Position numbers and translations under genes: made by a program
Shown here: positions 36,221 through 45,171 of the stretch, piece after piece
Layout of the letters: each line of letters begins with the position of its first letter
Position numbering within the stretch: position 1 is the stretch's first letter
Assembly: GCF_003217775.1 (NCBI RefSeq)
Contig: NZ_QJVJ01000002.1
Coordinates: 62,001 to 126,000, forward strand
Direction of reading: 5' to 3'
From: Paenibacillus flagellatus
Lineage (GTDB): Bacteria; Bacillota; Bacilli; Paenibacillales; NBRC-103111
Length of the DNA stretch: 64,000 bases
Notes under the pieces: model-generated
Databases searched by the model: none
Told to the model about the DNA's origin: nothing
The model's input: the letters and a program-made list of their open reading frames with translations, nothing else

Positions 36221-37171
36221 ATGCGGCGGCATCGTGTGCGGACGATCAAAGCGAACGGGCTCGAATTGTCCGCGTTGACGCTCGATACGGCGCCGCTTGT
36301 CGCGCCGTACGGCATCCCGGCCGGCATGGCGCCTTCGGACGAAACGGCTTGCAAGGCGGTCTTGGCGGAAGCCGCGGCTTGCGGCATCGTCTGTTTCGAA
36401 ACGCAGGATGCGATTACAGAGCCTTGCCGGCCGCTCGGACGGCTGCTTTCGTCGGTGCCGAAGCCTCTCATCGTCTGCCGGATAGCCGTTCGAACGGCCG
36501 ATTACGCCGGCGGCGGGGAGGGCTTGGAGCGCAGCGTCCGGCTGAGGGTGGAGCGGGCGCTCGGCAGCCTGAACGTCGGACGTCTTCCGATCGCGCTGCT
36601 GCACGTTCCGGACAGAGCGGATCCGCCGCCGCAGCCGCTGGCCGACTTGATGCGCAGGCTGATCGCCGAGGGGATGATCGGCAGGGCGGGACTGTCGCTC
36701 GAAGCCGGCGACGGCGAAACGATGCGCAAGCTTCGCCCGCTTGTCGGGCTGGACGTATTCGAAGCGGTACACGTGCCGGTAAGCTTGCTCGATCAGCGCT
36801 TGATCCGTTCCGGCGGACTCGGACTTTTGCGGAAAACAGGAAAAATCGTCTTCGCTCGAAACGTCTTCGCCGGCGGGCTGTTGGTCCTGAATACGCGGAA
36901 GCTGCCGGCTCACCTGCGGGAATGGGGCGGGCCGCTCGATCGGTTGAGGGACATCGCCGAGGAGGAGGGGGTTCCGCTCGCCCAGCTGGCCCTCTCGTTC
37001 TTATACGGATTGGAAGGCATCCACAGCGTGGTCGTCGGAACGGAGACGACGGTGCAGCTGCTGGAATGGGTTTCGCTCGCGGAAAGACCGGCTCCGAGCG
37101 ACCGAACGATGTCGGATATCGTGAGGACGATGGCGGATGTGCCGAGGCGGCTGTTGAACGCGCTTTCTTGA
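36221..37171 (+). CDS. Aldo/keto reductase-like protein with degenerate active site
   Basis: The 316-residue protein follows the aldo/keto reductase fold order, ending with PLAQLALSFLYGLEGIHSVVVGTET, a close match to the family cofactor region. The catalytic tetrad looks altered: the FDTA--Y block is FETQDAI (Asp to Glu, Tyr to Ile) and the Lys position reads R in LIVCRIAV, while the His in LLHVPD remains. It is therefore probably not a normal NADPH reductase and may be a pseudoenzyme or have a changed reaction. It has an AAGGAGGG site and follows the permease by 23 bases. Confidence 0.75.
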   Translation: MRRHRVRTIKANGLELSALTLDTAPLVAPYGIPAGMAPSDETACKAVLAEAAACGIVCFETQDAITEPCRPLGRLLSSVPKPLIVCRIAVRTADYAGGGEGLERSVRLRVERALGSLNVGRLPIALLHVPDRADPPPQPLADLMRRLIAEGMIGRAGLSLEAGDGETMRKLRPLVGLDVFEAVHVPVSLLDQRLIRSGGLGLLRKTGKIVFARNVFAGGLLVLNTRKLPAHLREWGGPLDRLRDIAEEEGVPLAQLALSFLYGLEGIHSVVVGTETTVQLLEWVSLAERPAPSDRTMSDIVRTMADVPRRLLNALS

Positions 37172-37218
37172 ACGAGGCACGAACGGAAGGGGGGTGAGGA
37201 CGTTCCGACCCATCATCG

Positions 37219-37236
37219 CTGAACGGTAACCGTTTC
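37219..37236. promoter_or_regulatory. Possible LacI-type operator upstream of the sialidase-like gene
   Basis: TGAACGGTAACCGTTTCA contains the centred palindrome ACGGT-A-ACCGT. It resembles LacI-family or cre-like sites but does not match the cre consensus exactly. Confidence 0.3.
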
Positions 37237-37273
37237 AAAGCGGACAACGAATCCTATGGAGGTGTAATTGAGA

Positions 37274-39319
37274 ATGAAAGCCAAGCAGACCGCGAATGTC
37301 GTCATCGTACTCGTCATTTGTTTATTGGCCGCCGTTTGGAGCCCCGCTCCGGCATCCGCAATCACGAGCGTAACCGAGCCGGACGTGATCGTCGCCTCGG
37401 AAACGGTAACGGAGGGCACCTACTTCCCGTCCATGGCGCTGCTGGACGACGGAAGGCTGCTCGTCGTCTACTACAGCGCGGCCGCCCATGAGAAAACCGA
37501 CGGACGGATCAAAATGGTCGAAAGCTCCGACTACGGCCAAACGTGGTCGCAGCCGCGCGTCATTTTGGACACCCCGAACAATATCGACGACCGGGATCCG
37601 TCCATCGCGCAAATCAGCGACGGCACGTTGATATTGTCCTGGTTCACCTTTAACAATGCAACGCAAGAACGAAGGGTGTGGGTATCGCGTAGCACGGACG
37701 GCGGAGCGACGTGGAGCGCCGCGATCCCGGTCGGGACGAACTTGGCGGCGACCTCGGCGGTAACGTCCAAGGTCGTCGAGCTGGACAACGGCGACTTGCT
37801 GCTGCCGATTTACGGGCAGTACGTGAGCAAAAGCCATATGCCGGTCTCCACCGCGGTTCGCAGCACCGATGGAGGCTTGACGTGGAACGCTTCCACGGAG
37901 GTCGTTCTCGCGAATTCGATCCCCGAGGAGTTCATCGGCTTCGTCGAGCCGGTCATCGTCAATCTCGGCGGCGGGCATCTGTACAGCCTTCACCGCACCT
38001 TGAACAGCTACGACGATTATTACGCGTGGGAAAGCCATTCGTACGACAACGGCTACACGTGGACCCCCGCAGCGAGAACGTTGATGAAGGCGCACTGCTC
38101 CGATCTGCTGCTGCTGAGCAACAACATGCTGCTGCATACGTGGGGAGACCGGAGCTTCCGCTACTCCGGGGGCAGGCCGGTACAAGGCAAGGCGATCCCG
38201 GTAGGCGCCGATTGGTCGATGTATACGGACATCCCGATCTATACGCATGACGGCAAAGGCGACATGGCGTATCCGAGCGCCGTCGAACTCCCGGATGGAA
38301 CGATTTTCCTCGTCTATTACGACGCGGATCGCGGATTCATCGGAGGAACGTACACGACCGTTTCGGAGATGTCCGTCGAAGAGCCGGGGACGAAGCTCGA
38401 CCTGCTGGCATTGTTCAACAGCGGGCGGCTTCAGGTTGAAACCGATATGACCATGACGCGCCCGCCCGTATTCAGCAACGGCGCTTGGTCCGACGGCACT
38501 CCGGAAACGGGGATACGGGGGGCGATCGACGGAGGGTTTTACAGTTTCTCGTACCGGGGTACGGCCACGCCTCCCGTCTCGTATTACAAGCTGACGTTCG
38601 ACGAGCCGGTGACGATGAACGCGTTCGGACTCAGCTTGCGTCCTCCGTATTCGACCAACGCGACGGTTTATTATTCGGGCGACGGCGTAAATTGGACGCT
38701 GCTCCATGCGTATCCGACTTCGGTACACAAGCGGGGTTATCTCAATACGATCGAAATGACGACGCCCGTAACGGCGAAAGCGATCCGCATCGAGATCGGC
38801 AGCTCGTCCAAGGAAGCGGGCATCTCGGAAATCGCGGTATACGGCAGCCTGCCGACGCCACCGCCGCCGTCTCCTGCGTCCAAAGGCGCCAAAATCGATC
38901 TGCTGCAAATGTACAACGACGGCGACCTGCTCATCGATACCGACATGACGCATGCGACGGCCAATTTCGGCATTACCGGACCGATCGACGGCGTCAAAAA
39001 ATACGGCTATTCCGCTACGCGCGGCTCCGCGGCACCTCCGACGGCGCATTATACGATCGACTTGGGCGCACCGAGAACGCTGTCCGCCATCGGCGTCAAC
39101 TTGAAGCCGGGCTATGAGCAGGACGCGGTCGTGTATACCTCTTTGGACGGAACGAACTGGCTCCCCGTGAAAGTGTATAATAAAGCGAAGCCGCTCGAAG
39201 GGCTGATGGACTACCGGCAGCCCGGCACGCCGCGGGAGGCGAAATACGTCAAGGTCGAAATTACGAAGTCCGAAGGATGGCCGCTGCTGAGCGAGCTGGA
39301 GCTGTACGAAATTCCATAA
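37274..39319 (+). CDS. Secreted sialidase-superfamily propeller with two discoidin-like domains
   Basis: The 681-residue protein has a signal peptide (AVWSPAPASA cleavage region). A BNR propeller (about 35-370) has Asp-boxes SSDYGQTW, STDGGATW, STDGGLTW and SYDNGYTW. Two F5/8-type-C-like domains (about 375-530 and 540-681) share KLDLL/KIDLLQ and the ends AKAIRIEIGSS and AKYVKVEITKS; each is probably a sugar-binding module. A Pro-rich linker separates them. The ATG at 37274 suits GGAGGTG better than the TTG two codons upstream. It closes the second sugar operon and is followed by a terminator. Its exact glycosidase activity is unknown. Confidence 0.8.
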   Translation: MKAKQTANVVIVLVICLLAAVWSPAPASAITSVTEPDVIVASETVTEGTYFPSMALLDDGRLLVVYYSAAAHEKTDGRIKMVESSDYGQTWSQPRVILDTPNNIDDRDPSIAQISDGTLILSWFTFNNATQERRVWVSRSTDGGATWSAAIPVGTNLAATSAVTSKVVELDNGDLLLPIYGQYVSKSHMPVSTAVRSTDGGLTWNASTEVVLANSIPEEFIGFVEPVIVNLGGGHLYSLHRTLNSYDDYYAWESHSYDNGYTWTPAARTLMKAHCSDLLLLSNNMLLHTWGDRSFRYSGGRPVQGKAIPVGADWSMYTDIPIYTHDGKGDMAYPSAVELPDGTIFLVYYDADRGFIGGTYTTVSEMSVEEPGTKLDLLALFNSGRLQVETDMTMTRPPVFSNGAWSDGTPETGIRGAIDGGFYSFSYRGTATPPVSYYKLTFDEPVTMNAFGLSLRPPYSTNATVYYSGDGVNWTLLHAYPTSVHKRGYLNTIEMTTPVTAKAIRIEIGSSSKEAGISEIAVYGSLPTPPPPSPASKGAKIDLLQMYNDGDLLIDTDMTHATANFGITGPIDGVKKYGYSATRGSAAPPTAHYTIDLGAPRTLSAIGVNLKPGYEQDAVVYTSLDGTNWLPVKVYNKAKPLEGLMDYRQPGTPREAKYVKVEITKSEGWPLLSELELYEIP

Positions 39320-39329
39320 GGCAAGACCC

Positions 39330-39359
39330 GGGAGTCGCGTATGCCGCGGCTCTCTTTTT
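39330..39359 (+). terminator. Intrinsic terminator
   Basis: GAGTCGCG and CGCGGCTC (one wobble) form the stem, followed by five T. It ends the second sugar operon. Confidence 0.75.
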
Positions 39360-39480
39360 GTATGGGGGATTCGCCGAATTCGCAAAAGATCGTCATAACT
39401 TCACAACATCGGGATGGTATGCTGACGCTGTCCGGTCGGCATCGACCAGGGCAAACTGTACACGGAAAAGGAAGATCCGC

Positions 39481-40911
39481 ATGATGAACAAGCGAACCGG
39501 AGCAAGCTCCGTCGCCGCACTGCTGCTCGTCGCCCTTCTGGCGTGGGTCGCGGCGGGATGCGGCACGATCAGAGGCGGCTATCCGAGCGAGGTCGATATG
39601 AGCGGGCACGAGCATCACGCCGGCGGCGGCGGTTCGGCCGTCGCCGCCGCGTCCTGCGCGGACATGACCGAACCGCCGTCGAACGCTCCCGTACGCGAGT
39701 TCGACCTGAAGGCGGCGCAGACGACCGTGACGCTGTCCGGCGGCAAGAAGGCGGAGGCGTGGACGTACAACGGCTCTACGCCCGGACCGGAGCTCCGGGT
39801 GAAGGAAGGGGACCGGGTCGTCGTCAACCTGGCCAACGAAGACGTGAAGAAAGGCGTGACGATCCATTGGCACGGCGTCGTGCTGCCCTGCTCGCAGGAC
39901 GGGGTGCCGGGCGTGACGCAGGACGCCGTCCGGCCGGGGGAGTCGTTCCGCTACGAATTCGTGGCGGCCCATCCGGGCACGTACTGGTATCATTCTCACC
40001 AGCAAAGCTCGGAGCAGGCGGAGCGCGGATTGGTGGGGCGTCTCATCGTCGAGCCGAAGGGCGGCGCGTTCCGGTACGACCGCGATTACGCCGTCACGTT
40101 CCAGAAGCTGAACGATAAATACGTGCTGACGAACGGAAGAGAGGACGGCCTCCGGCTGGACGCGAAGCCCGGCGAGACGGTACGGCTGCGGCTTATTAAC
40201 GCCTACAATGACGTTCAGTGGGTCGGCGTGGCGGGCGCTTCGTTTCAAGTCGTATCGATAGACGGACAAGATTTGAACGGACCGGGCGTGATCCGCGACC
40301 AATGGATTCCGATCGGCGGGGGGCAGCGGTACGACGTCCTGTTCACGATGCCGGACGACGGCCAAGTTCAAGTCTACAGCCGCGACCAGACGAAATGGAG
40401 CGTCACGCTCGGCGAGGGGGCGGCACCGAAGCCAGTGGGCAAAGAAGCGCCCGCATTCGACTTTACGGGTTACGGCACGCCGAAGGACGACGGCATCACG
40501 CCCGACATGCCGTTCGACCGAACGTACGAGCTGGTGCTCGGTCCGACGAACATCAACGGGAAGAGCGGCCACAACATTCCGCCGATCGTCGTGAAGGAAG
40601 GCGAGTGGATCAAAGTCCGGTTCGTGCATAAGCTCGGCTCGGAGCACCCGATGCATTTGCACGGCCACCTGTTCAAAATATTGACGAAAAACGGCAAGCC
40701 GTTGACCGGCAGCCCGATTTACGCCGACAGCGTGCTGCTGTTCCGAGGGGACGTGTACGAGGTAACGTTTCAGGCGAACAACCCCGGATTGTGGATGGAG
40801 CATTGCCACAACCTCGGCCACGCGGCAGCCGGGATGACGATGATGGTCAATTACGAGGGCGTCTCGACGCCGTACCGGGTCGGCACGAAATCGGGCAATA
40901 TCCCGGATTGA
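39481..40911 (+). CDS. Multicopper oxidase lipoprotein
   Basis: The 476-residue protein has a signal peptide with the lipobox AAGC, so it should be anchored outside the membrane. All four copper-ligand blocks are present: HWHG (about 129), YHSH (about 169), HPMHLHGH (about 389) and HCHNLGHAAAGM (about 441, with an axial Met). Such enzymes couple substrate oxidation to oxygen reduction; copper efflux or phenol oxidation is possible. The ATG has an AAGGAAG site. A 13-bp tandem repeat begins inside its last codons and includes the stop codon. Nothing nearby indicates the substrate. Confidence 0.9.
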   Translation: MMNKRTGASSVAALLLVALLAWVAAGCGTIRGGYPSEVDMSGHEHHAGGGGSAVAAASCADMTEPPSNAPVREFDLKAAQTTVTLSGGKKAEAWTYNGSTPGPELRVKEGDRVVVNLANEDVKKGVTIHWHGVVLPCSQDGVPGVTQDAVRPGESFRYEFVAAHPGTYWYHSHQQSSEQAERGLVGRLIVEPKGGAFRYDRDYAVTFQKLNDKYVLTNGREDGLRLDAKPGETVRLRLINAYNDVQWVGVAGASFQVVSIDGQDLNGPGVIRDQWIPIGGGQRYDVLFTMPDDGQVQVYSRDQTKWSVTLGEGAAPKPVGKEAPAFDFTGYGTPKDDGITPDMPFDRTYELVLGPTNINGKSGHNIPPIVVKEGEWIKVRFVHKLGSEHPMHLHGHLFKILTKNGKPLTGSPIYADSVLLFRGDVYEVTFQANNPGLWMEHCHNLGHAAAGMTMMVNYEGVSTPYRVGTKSGNIPD

Positions 40912-41029
40912 CATTCCGGACGAACATGCGGGACAAACATTAGGGACTGACATTTCGGATTAACATTTCGGATTAACATATCGGATTAACATTCCGGAAT
41001 AACATCCGGGACCCGAATATCGGACTAAC
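40900..41029. repeat. 13-bp tandem repeat, ten copies, spanning a stop codon
   Basis: Ten ungapped units fill exactly 130 bases, consensus ATNNCGGANTAAC; the clearest is ATTTCGGATTAAC, present twice. The first unit, ATCCCGGATTGAC, contains the multicopper oxidase stop codon. The array ends next to the start region of a small membrane-protein gene. Confidence 0.93.
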
Positions 41030-41046
41030 ATGAAGGGGCGGGTATA

Positions 41047-41250
41047 ATGAAACAAACGGGACGGATCGCATTAGCGGCTCTCGGGGGATTTATCGGCGGC
41101 TTCGTCGTGTACGAATTGATCGTCAGGCTCGTCATGCGTCTGTTCGAGGAGGTCCCCGTCGCGTTCATCGGCACGTTGTCGATGCTGCTGCCCTGCGCGG
41201 GCGCCGTGGCGGCGGGCATTGCCGCTGCAAGAAGACGTCCGCCTCGGTAG
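41047..41250 (+). CDS. Small two-helix membrane protein
   Basis: The 67-residue protein has two hydrophobic helices (about 8-30 and 40-60) separated by a short loop, with a basic tail RRRPPR. GGGGCGGG lies upstream of the ATG at an acceptable spacing. It resembles small DUF5957-like membrane proteins by general layout only, so the family is uncertain. It follows the multicopper oxidase after the 13-bp repeat array and may share its transcript. Confidence 0.55.
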   Translation: MKQTGRIALAALGGFIGGFVVYELIVRLVMRLFEEVPVAFIGTLSMLLPCAGAVAAGIAAARRRPPR

Positions 41251-41520
41251 AGGGGCTTCCGGCCGCAGGCGGCCATGGCGTTCTTCGTGCCAGAAGGCGC
41301 CTCCGGCCGCCGACGGCCGAAGTTCCTGCGGGCGCTGACGGACAAATAATCGGTTCGCTTTCGCGGCAGGGGACCTTGTCGCGGATGCGGGCCGATTTTG
41401 TTTGCCGGTAGCTCGTCGGAGTGCGAAAACGGATCGAGAGACGAAAGAAGCGGCGATATGATAGTTTCTGGCATCTCTCTCGCCGAAGCAGGGAACGATG
41501 GGGGAGCCTGCGCTGCAATC

Positions 41521-41702
41521 TGTTGGATTTTATCCAACAGGAGGTTCTCGAAAGAGGGAAGACCGGCCGGCTATTGGATTTTATCCAATGGAATCGGCCC
41601 GAACGAGCTGAAAAATGCCAACAGCGGCAAATCTGTTGGATTTTTTCCAATGGCATGCCTCTTCGGCGGTCGAATCGGCCCAATCTGATGGATGAAATCC
41701 AA
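41521..41702 (+). repeat. Phased dyad element, locus B (four boxes)
   Basis: Boxes TTGGATTTTATCCAA (centre 41530), TTGGATTTTATCCAA (41581), TTGGATTTTTTCCAA (41643) and ATGGATGAAATCCAA (41695) share GGA-N5-TCC. Spacings are 51, 62 and 52 bp. The gap 41251-41824 shows hairpin-rich sequence and this element but no supported gene. Confidence 0.85.
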
Positions 41703-41824
41703 CCGCCCGCTCGACGCGTCGCCCCTCCTTAAAAAAACAAACCTCACTCCCTAAGTTCGCGCATTGTTCGAATCGTCCTCCCGACGGATAATAAGCGTAT
41801 AAACGATCTGGGGGGAAATCGAGA

Positions 41825-43183
41825 ATGACGAAACGTTGGAGAACGCTGAACACGATATTGGCCGGCGCGCTCGCGCTCGGACTCGCGGCATGCGGCGGAG
41901 GGGCCGATCCGAAGACGAGCGGCTCGGCGGGGACGCCTTCCGGCGCCGGCGACGGGGCGAAGGCGGAGACCAAGACGAAGCAGGACAACATCACGATCAC
42001 GTTCCAGAACATTTACCCCGACCCGACGACGCCTTCCCACAAAATCTTGAAAAAAATCGTAGGCGACTATACCGCCGCGCACCCGAACATCAAGATCGAG
42101 CTCGACTCCCTCAACACCGACCAGCAAAAGATCAAGCTGAAGACGCAAGCCGCCTCGAAAGAAGTGCCGGACATCACGATCGTCAACCCGGCGGCCCAGA
42201 TGAAGCCGTTCGTCGACGCGGGACTGCTCGCCCCGCTGAACGACATGCTCGACGCCAACGGACTGAAAGGCACGTTCCAAACCGGCATCCTCGATTACTA
42301 CAGCTTCAACAACAACGTATACGCGCTCCCGGACGGCAACAACATCGCGGTCGTGTTCTATAACAAGGAGCTGTTCGCCCAAGCGAACGTGCAGGTGCCG
42401 AAGACGTTCGAGGAGATGATCGAAGCGGTCAAGACGCTCAAGGCGAAAGGCATCCAGCCTATGGTCATCGGCGAGAAGGATACGTGGACCGGCTCGTTTC
42501 TGTTCATGAACGTGCTGCTGCGCACGAACGGCGGTCCGAACTTCCTGAAGGACGTCATGGACAAGAAAAAGACGTTCAACGACCCGGCGTTCGAAGAAGC
42601 GGTCGCCAAGTTCCAGGAGCTCGTCCAAGCCGGAGCGTTCCAGGAAGCCGCCACCTCGTTCGACTACAACGCCGGTGAAAACTTGTTCAAGACGGGCAAG
42701 GCGGCCATGTACTTCATGGGCAGCTGGGCGACGGGCGCGATCGACCAATCCGCGGTCGGGCCGAAGGTGGGCGTGTTCCAATTCCCGACGGTCGGGGGCA
42801 AGGGCAGTCCGGACGAATTCATGCTCGCCCCGGGCAGCGCGTTCGCCGTATCGGCCAACAGCAAGCATTTGAAGGAAACGAAGGAATTTCTGAACTACTT
42901 CATGACGCAATTCCCGAAAGTATCGTTCGAGATGAAGAACGCGGTCGGCATCGCGCAAAAGGTCGACGGCGATTTCAAGGCGGCCGGCTACTCGCAGCTG
43001 CAGATGGACGTTTCCGCCCTGTTCAAGACGGTGAAAGGCGGCGATCTCGCCTTCGACAACACGATGAATCCGGGCACGTCCCAGGCGCACCTGACGAGCA
43101 TCCAAAACTTGTTCGTCGCGAAAAAAGACCCGAAGGACGTGGCGAAGGAGCATCAGACCGCGTTCGAAAGCAACAACAAGTAA
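41825..43183 (+). CDS. Sugar-binding lipoprotein of a CUT1 ABC transporter
   Basis: The 452-residue protein has a signal peptide ending in LAAC, then a Gly/Ser/Thr linker and a MalE-type fold. Typical motifs are PDITIVNPAAQMKPFVDAG, NIAVVFYNKELFAQANV and AAMYFMGSWATGAI. GGGGGGA lies eight bases before the ATG. It starts the third transporter operon, which leads into a YesM/YesN-type pair. A perfect 10-bp hairpin follows the gene. Confidence 0.92.
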   Translation: MTKRWRTLNTILAGALALGLAACGGGADPKTSGSAGTPSGAGDGAKAETKTKQDNITITFQNIYPDPTTPSHKILKKIVGDYTAAHPNIKIELDSLNTDQQKIKLKTQAASKEVPDITIVNPAAQMKPFVDAGLLAPLNDMLDANGLKGTFQTGILDYYSFNNNVYALPDGNNIAVVFYNKELFAQANVQVPKTFEEMIEAVKTLKAKGIQPMVIGEKDTWTGSFLFMNVLLRTNGGPNFLKDVMDKKKTFNDPAFEEAVAKFQELVQAGAFQEAATSFDYNAGENLFKTGKAAMYFMGSWATGAIDQSAVGPKVGVFQFPTVGGKGSPDEFMLAPGSAFAVSANSKHLKETKEFLNYFMTQFPKVSFEMKNAVGIAQKVDGDFKAAGYSQLQMDVSALFKTVKGGDLAFDNTMNPGTSQAHLTSIQNLFVAKKDPKDVAKEHQTAFESNNK

Positions 43184-43202
43184 GCTGACCGGTCGAAGTG
43201 GG

Positions 43203-43231
43203 CGGGAACCGCGGGTACGAGGCGGTTCCCG
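43203..43231 (+). terminator. Intercistronic hairpin after the binding-protein gene
   Basis: CGGGAACCGC and GCGGTTCCCG form a perfect 10-bp stem with a nine-base loop, then TTTCC. This parallels the 34283-34308 hairpin and may limit read-through into the permease genes. Confidence 0.6.
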
Positions 43232-43277
43232 TTTCCTCTATCTCTGCACCGACACGCGCGAAAGGGGGACCTCCGAT

Positions 43278-44168
43278 ATGAACGTATGGAAATTGCCGGC
43301 CCGGACGATCGCCGTTTTCGTGCTGCCCTGCCTGCTGCTGTACGCCGCGCTCGTCTTCGTTCCGATTCTGGTATCCGTCTACAGCGGACTGCTCGACTGG
43401 AACGGCATCGGCGAGTCGACGTTCGCCGGGCTGGCTAACTACAAGGCGATTTTCACCGAGGATGCGGTGTTCTGGCCGGCGCTCCGTCGCAACTTGACGT
43501 TCGCCTTGTTCTCGATGGCGGAAATTCCGGTGGCGCTGTTCGTCGCCATCCTGCTGTCCCGGTTCGTCCGCAAGCCGAACGTGTTCGTCACCGGCTACTT
43601 CCTGCCGGTCATCCTGTCCGTCGTCATTATCGGGCAGCTGTGGAAGACGATCTACAACCCCGCCTCGCTCGGCGGCATGCTGAACCAGCTGCTGATCGCG
43701 GCCGGTCTGGAGGAATGGACGAGGTCGTGGCTGACGGAGCCGAACGTCGCGATGTACGCGCTCTACTTTGTGGCGCTCTGGCAATATCTCGGGTATCACG
43801 TGCTCATCCAGTTCACGGGCGTGCAGAACATTCCGGCGGACATTTACGAGGCGGCCAAAATCGACGGCGCGGACGGCTTCGCCGCCGACCGGTACATCAC
43901 GTTCCCGATGGTCGTGCCGATCTTCAAAATATCGGTCGTCCTCGCCTTCATCGGCTCGCTGCAGGCGTTCGACACGATCATGGTCATGACCGGAGGCGGG
44001 CCGGCGCACGCGACGGACGTTATCTCGACGCATATGTACAACATGTCGTTCCTGTCGATGAAATACGGCTACGGCAGCGCGCTGGCGACGATTCTCGTCG
44101 CGCTGTGCCTGGCGGCGACCGTGATCATCAACGCGCTGTTCCGGCGCCTGGAAAGCCATTATTCCTAA
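43278..44168 (+). CDS. CUT1 ABC transporter permease (MalF-like), third system
   Basis: The 296-residue permease has six membrane segments, the EAA loop PADIYEAAKIDGADGFAADR and the loop VMTGGGPAHATDVI. GGGGGAC lies upstream of the ATG. It should pair with the permease that begins 22 bases later. Confidence 0.93.
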   Translation: MNVWKLPARTIAVFVLPCLLLYAALVFVPILVSVYSGLLDWNGIGESTFAGLANYKAIFTEDAVFWPALRRNLTFALFSMAEIPVALFVAILLSRFVRKPNVFVTGYFLPVILSVVIIGQLWKTIYNPASLGGMLNQLLIAAGLEEWTRSWLTEPNVAMYALYFVALWQYLGYHVLIQFTGVQNIPADIYEAAKIDGADGFAADRYITFPMVVPIFKISVVLAFIGSLQAFDTIMVMTGGGPAHATDVISTHMYNMSFLSMKYGYGSALATILVALCLAATVIINALFRRLESHYS

Positions 44169-44190
44169 TAAAAGGACGGGAGTGACCGCC

Positions 44191-45075
44191 ATGAATACCG
44201 CAGCCCGATGGTCCGCCGCGAAGCGCGTCTCCCGGACGGGCGCCGGCTCGCTCGATCCGCTCAAGAAGGCGCTCGTCTTCGTCTTCCTCGGGGCGCTGCT
44301 CGTCACGCAGCTGTATCCGCTCGTCTGGCTCGTCCTCTATTCGCTCAAGACGAACGAGGAAATTTTGTCCGGCCGCTTCTTCGCGCTGCCCGCGTCGCCC
44401 CAATGGGCCAATTACCGGAACGCATACGAGGCGGGCCATTATTTGAACTATTTGTACAACAGCTTTTTCGTGACGACCGTGACGATGATCGCCGTCATCG
44501 CGCTCAGCTCCATGGTCGCCTACGCGATCACCCGGTTCCGCTGGCGGTACGGCCAGGCGGTAATGCTCGTCTTCCTCGTCGGGCTCATGATTCCGATGCA
44601 GGCGACGCTGCTGCCGCTGATGGTCATCTTCAAGCATATCGGCGTACTCAATACGCATCTGGCGCTCATCCTGCCGTACGTCGCCTTCTCGACGCCGATC
44701 GCCGTGTTTATACTGAGCGGCTTCATGAAGTCGGTGCCGCACGAGATCGAGGAATCGGCGATTATGGACGGTGCGGGCGTCTATCGGACGTTCGCGAGCA
44801 TCATCCTGCCGATTTCGGCTCCGCCCGTCATGACGGTATGCATCCTGACGTTTATCACCATTTGGAACGAGTACATTTTGGCCGCCACGTTCATCTCGAA
44901 GGAAAGCTTGAAGACGCTGCCGTTCGGCGTGTACGGCTTCGTCAGCCAATATTCGGTCAACTACGGCTCGATCGGCGCCTTCCTCGTCATGGGCGCGCTG
45001 CCGGTCGTCGTCCTGTACTTCCTGCTGTCGGACAACATTACGAAAGGCATGGTCGCGGGAGCGGTGAAAGGATAA
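44191..45075 (+). CDS. CUT1 ABC transporter permease (MalG-like), third system
   Basis: The 294-residue permease has the EAA loop VPHEIEESAIMDGAGVYRTF and ends DNITKGMVAGAVKG. I use the ATG at 44191 because GGGAG lies eight bases before it; a GTG three codons upstream is possible. It is the last transporter gene of the operon, which lacks an ATPase. Confidence 0.93.
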   Translation: MNTAARWSAAKRVSRTGAGSLDPLKKALVFVFLGALLVTQLYPLVWLVLYSLKTNEEILSGRFFALPASPQWANYRNAYEAGHYLNYLYNSFFVTTVTMIAVIALSSMVAYAITRFRWRYGQAVMLVFLVGLMIPMQATLLPLMVIFKHIGVLNTHLALILPYVAFSTPIAVFILSGFMKSVPHEIEESAIMDGAGVYRTFASIILPISAPPVMTVCILTFITIWNEYILAATFISKESLKTLPFGVYGFVSQYSVNYGSIGAFLVMGALPVVVLYFLLSDNITKGMVAGAVKG

Positions 45076-45101
45076 GCGGGCGACGGCTGATCGCCTCCAT
45101 G

Positions 45102-45130
45102 GTGAAAGCCTGGCGGGAATGTGCTATGCT
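45102..45130 (+). promoter_or_regulatory. Possible promoter of the two-component genes
   Basis: GTGAAA and TATGCT are 17 bp apart, with the TG of an extended -10 nearby. It would allow basal expression of the sensor pair apart from the transporter transcript. Confidence 0.35.
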
Positions 45131-45171
45131 GAGAAAAAATGGAGCACGGGCGACGACGAAGGAGGACCCCC

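Noticed and set aside
40900-41029. Coding explanation for the 13-bp repeat
   Set aside because: The period is not a multiple of three and no frame stays open through it.
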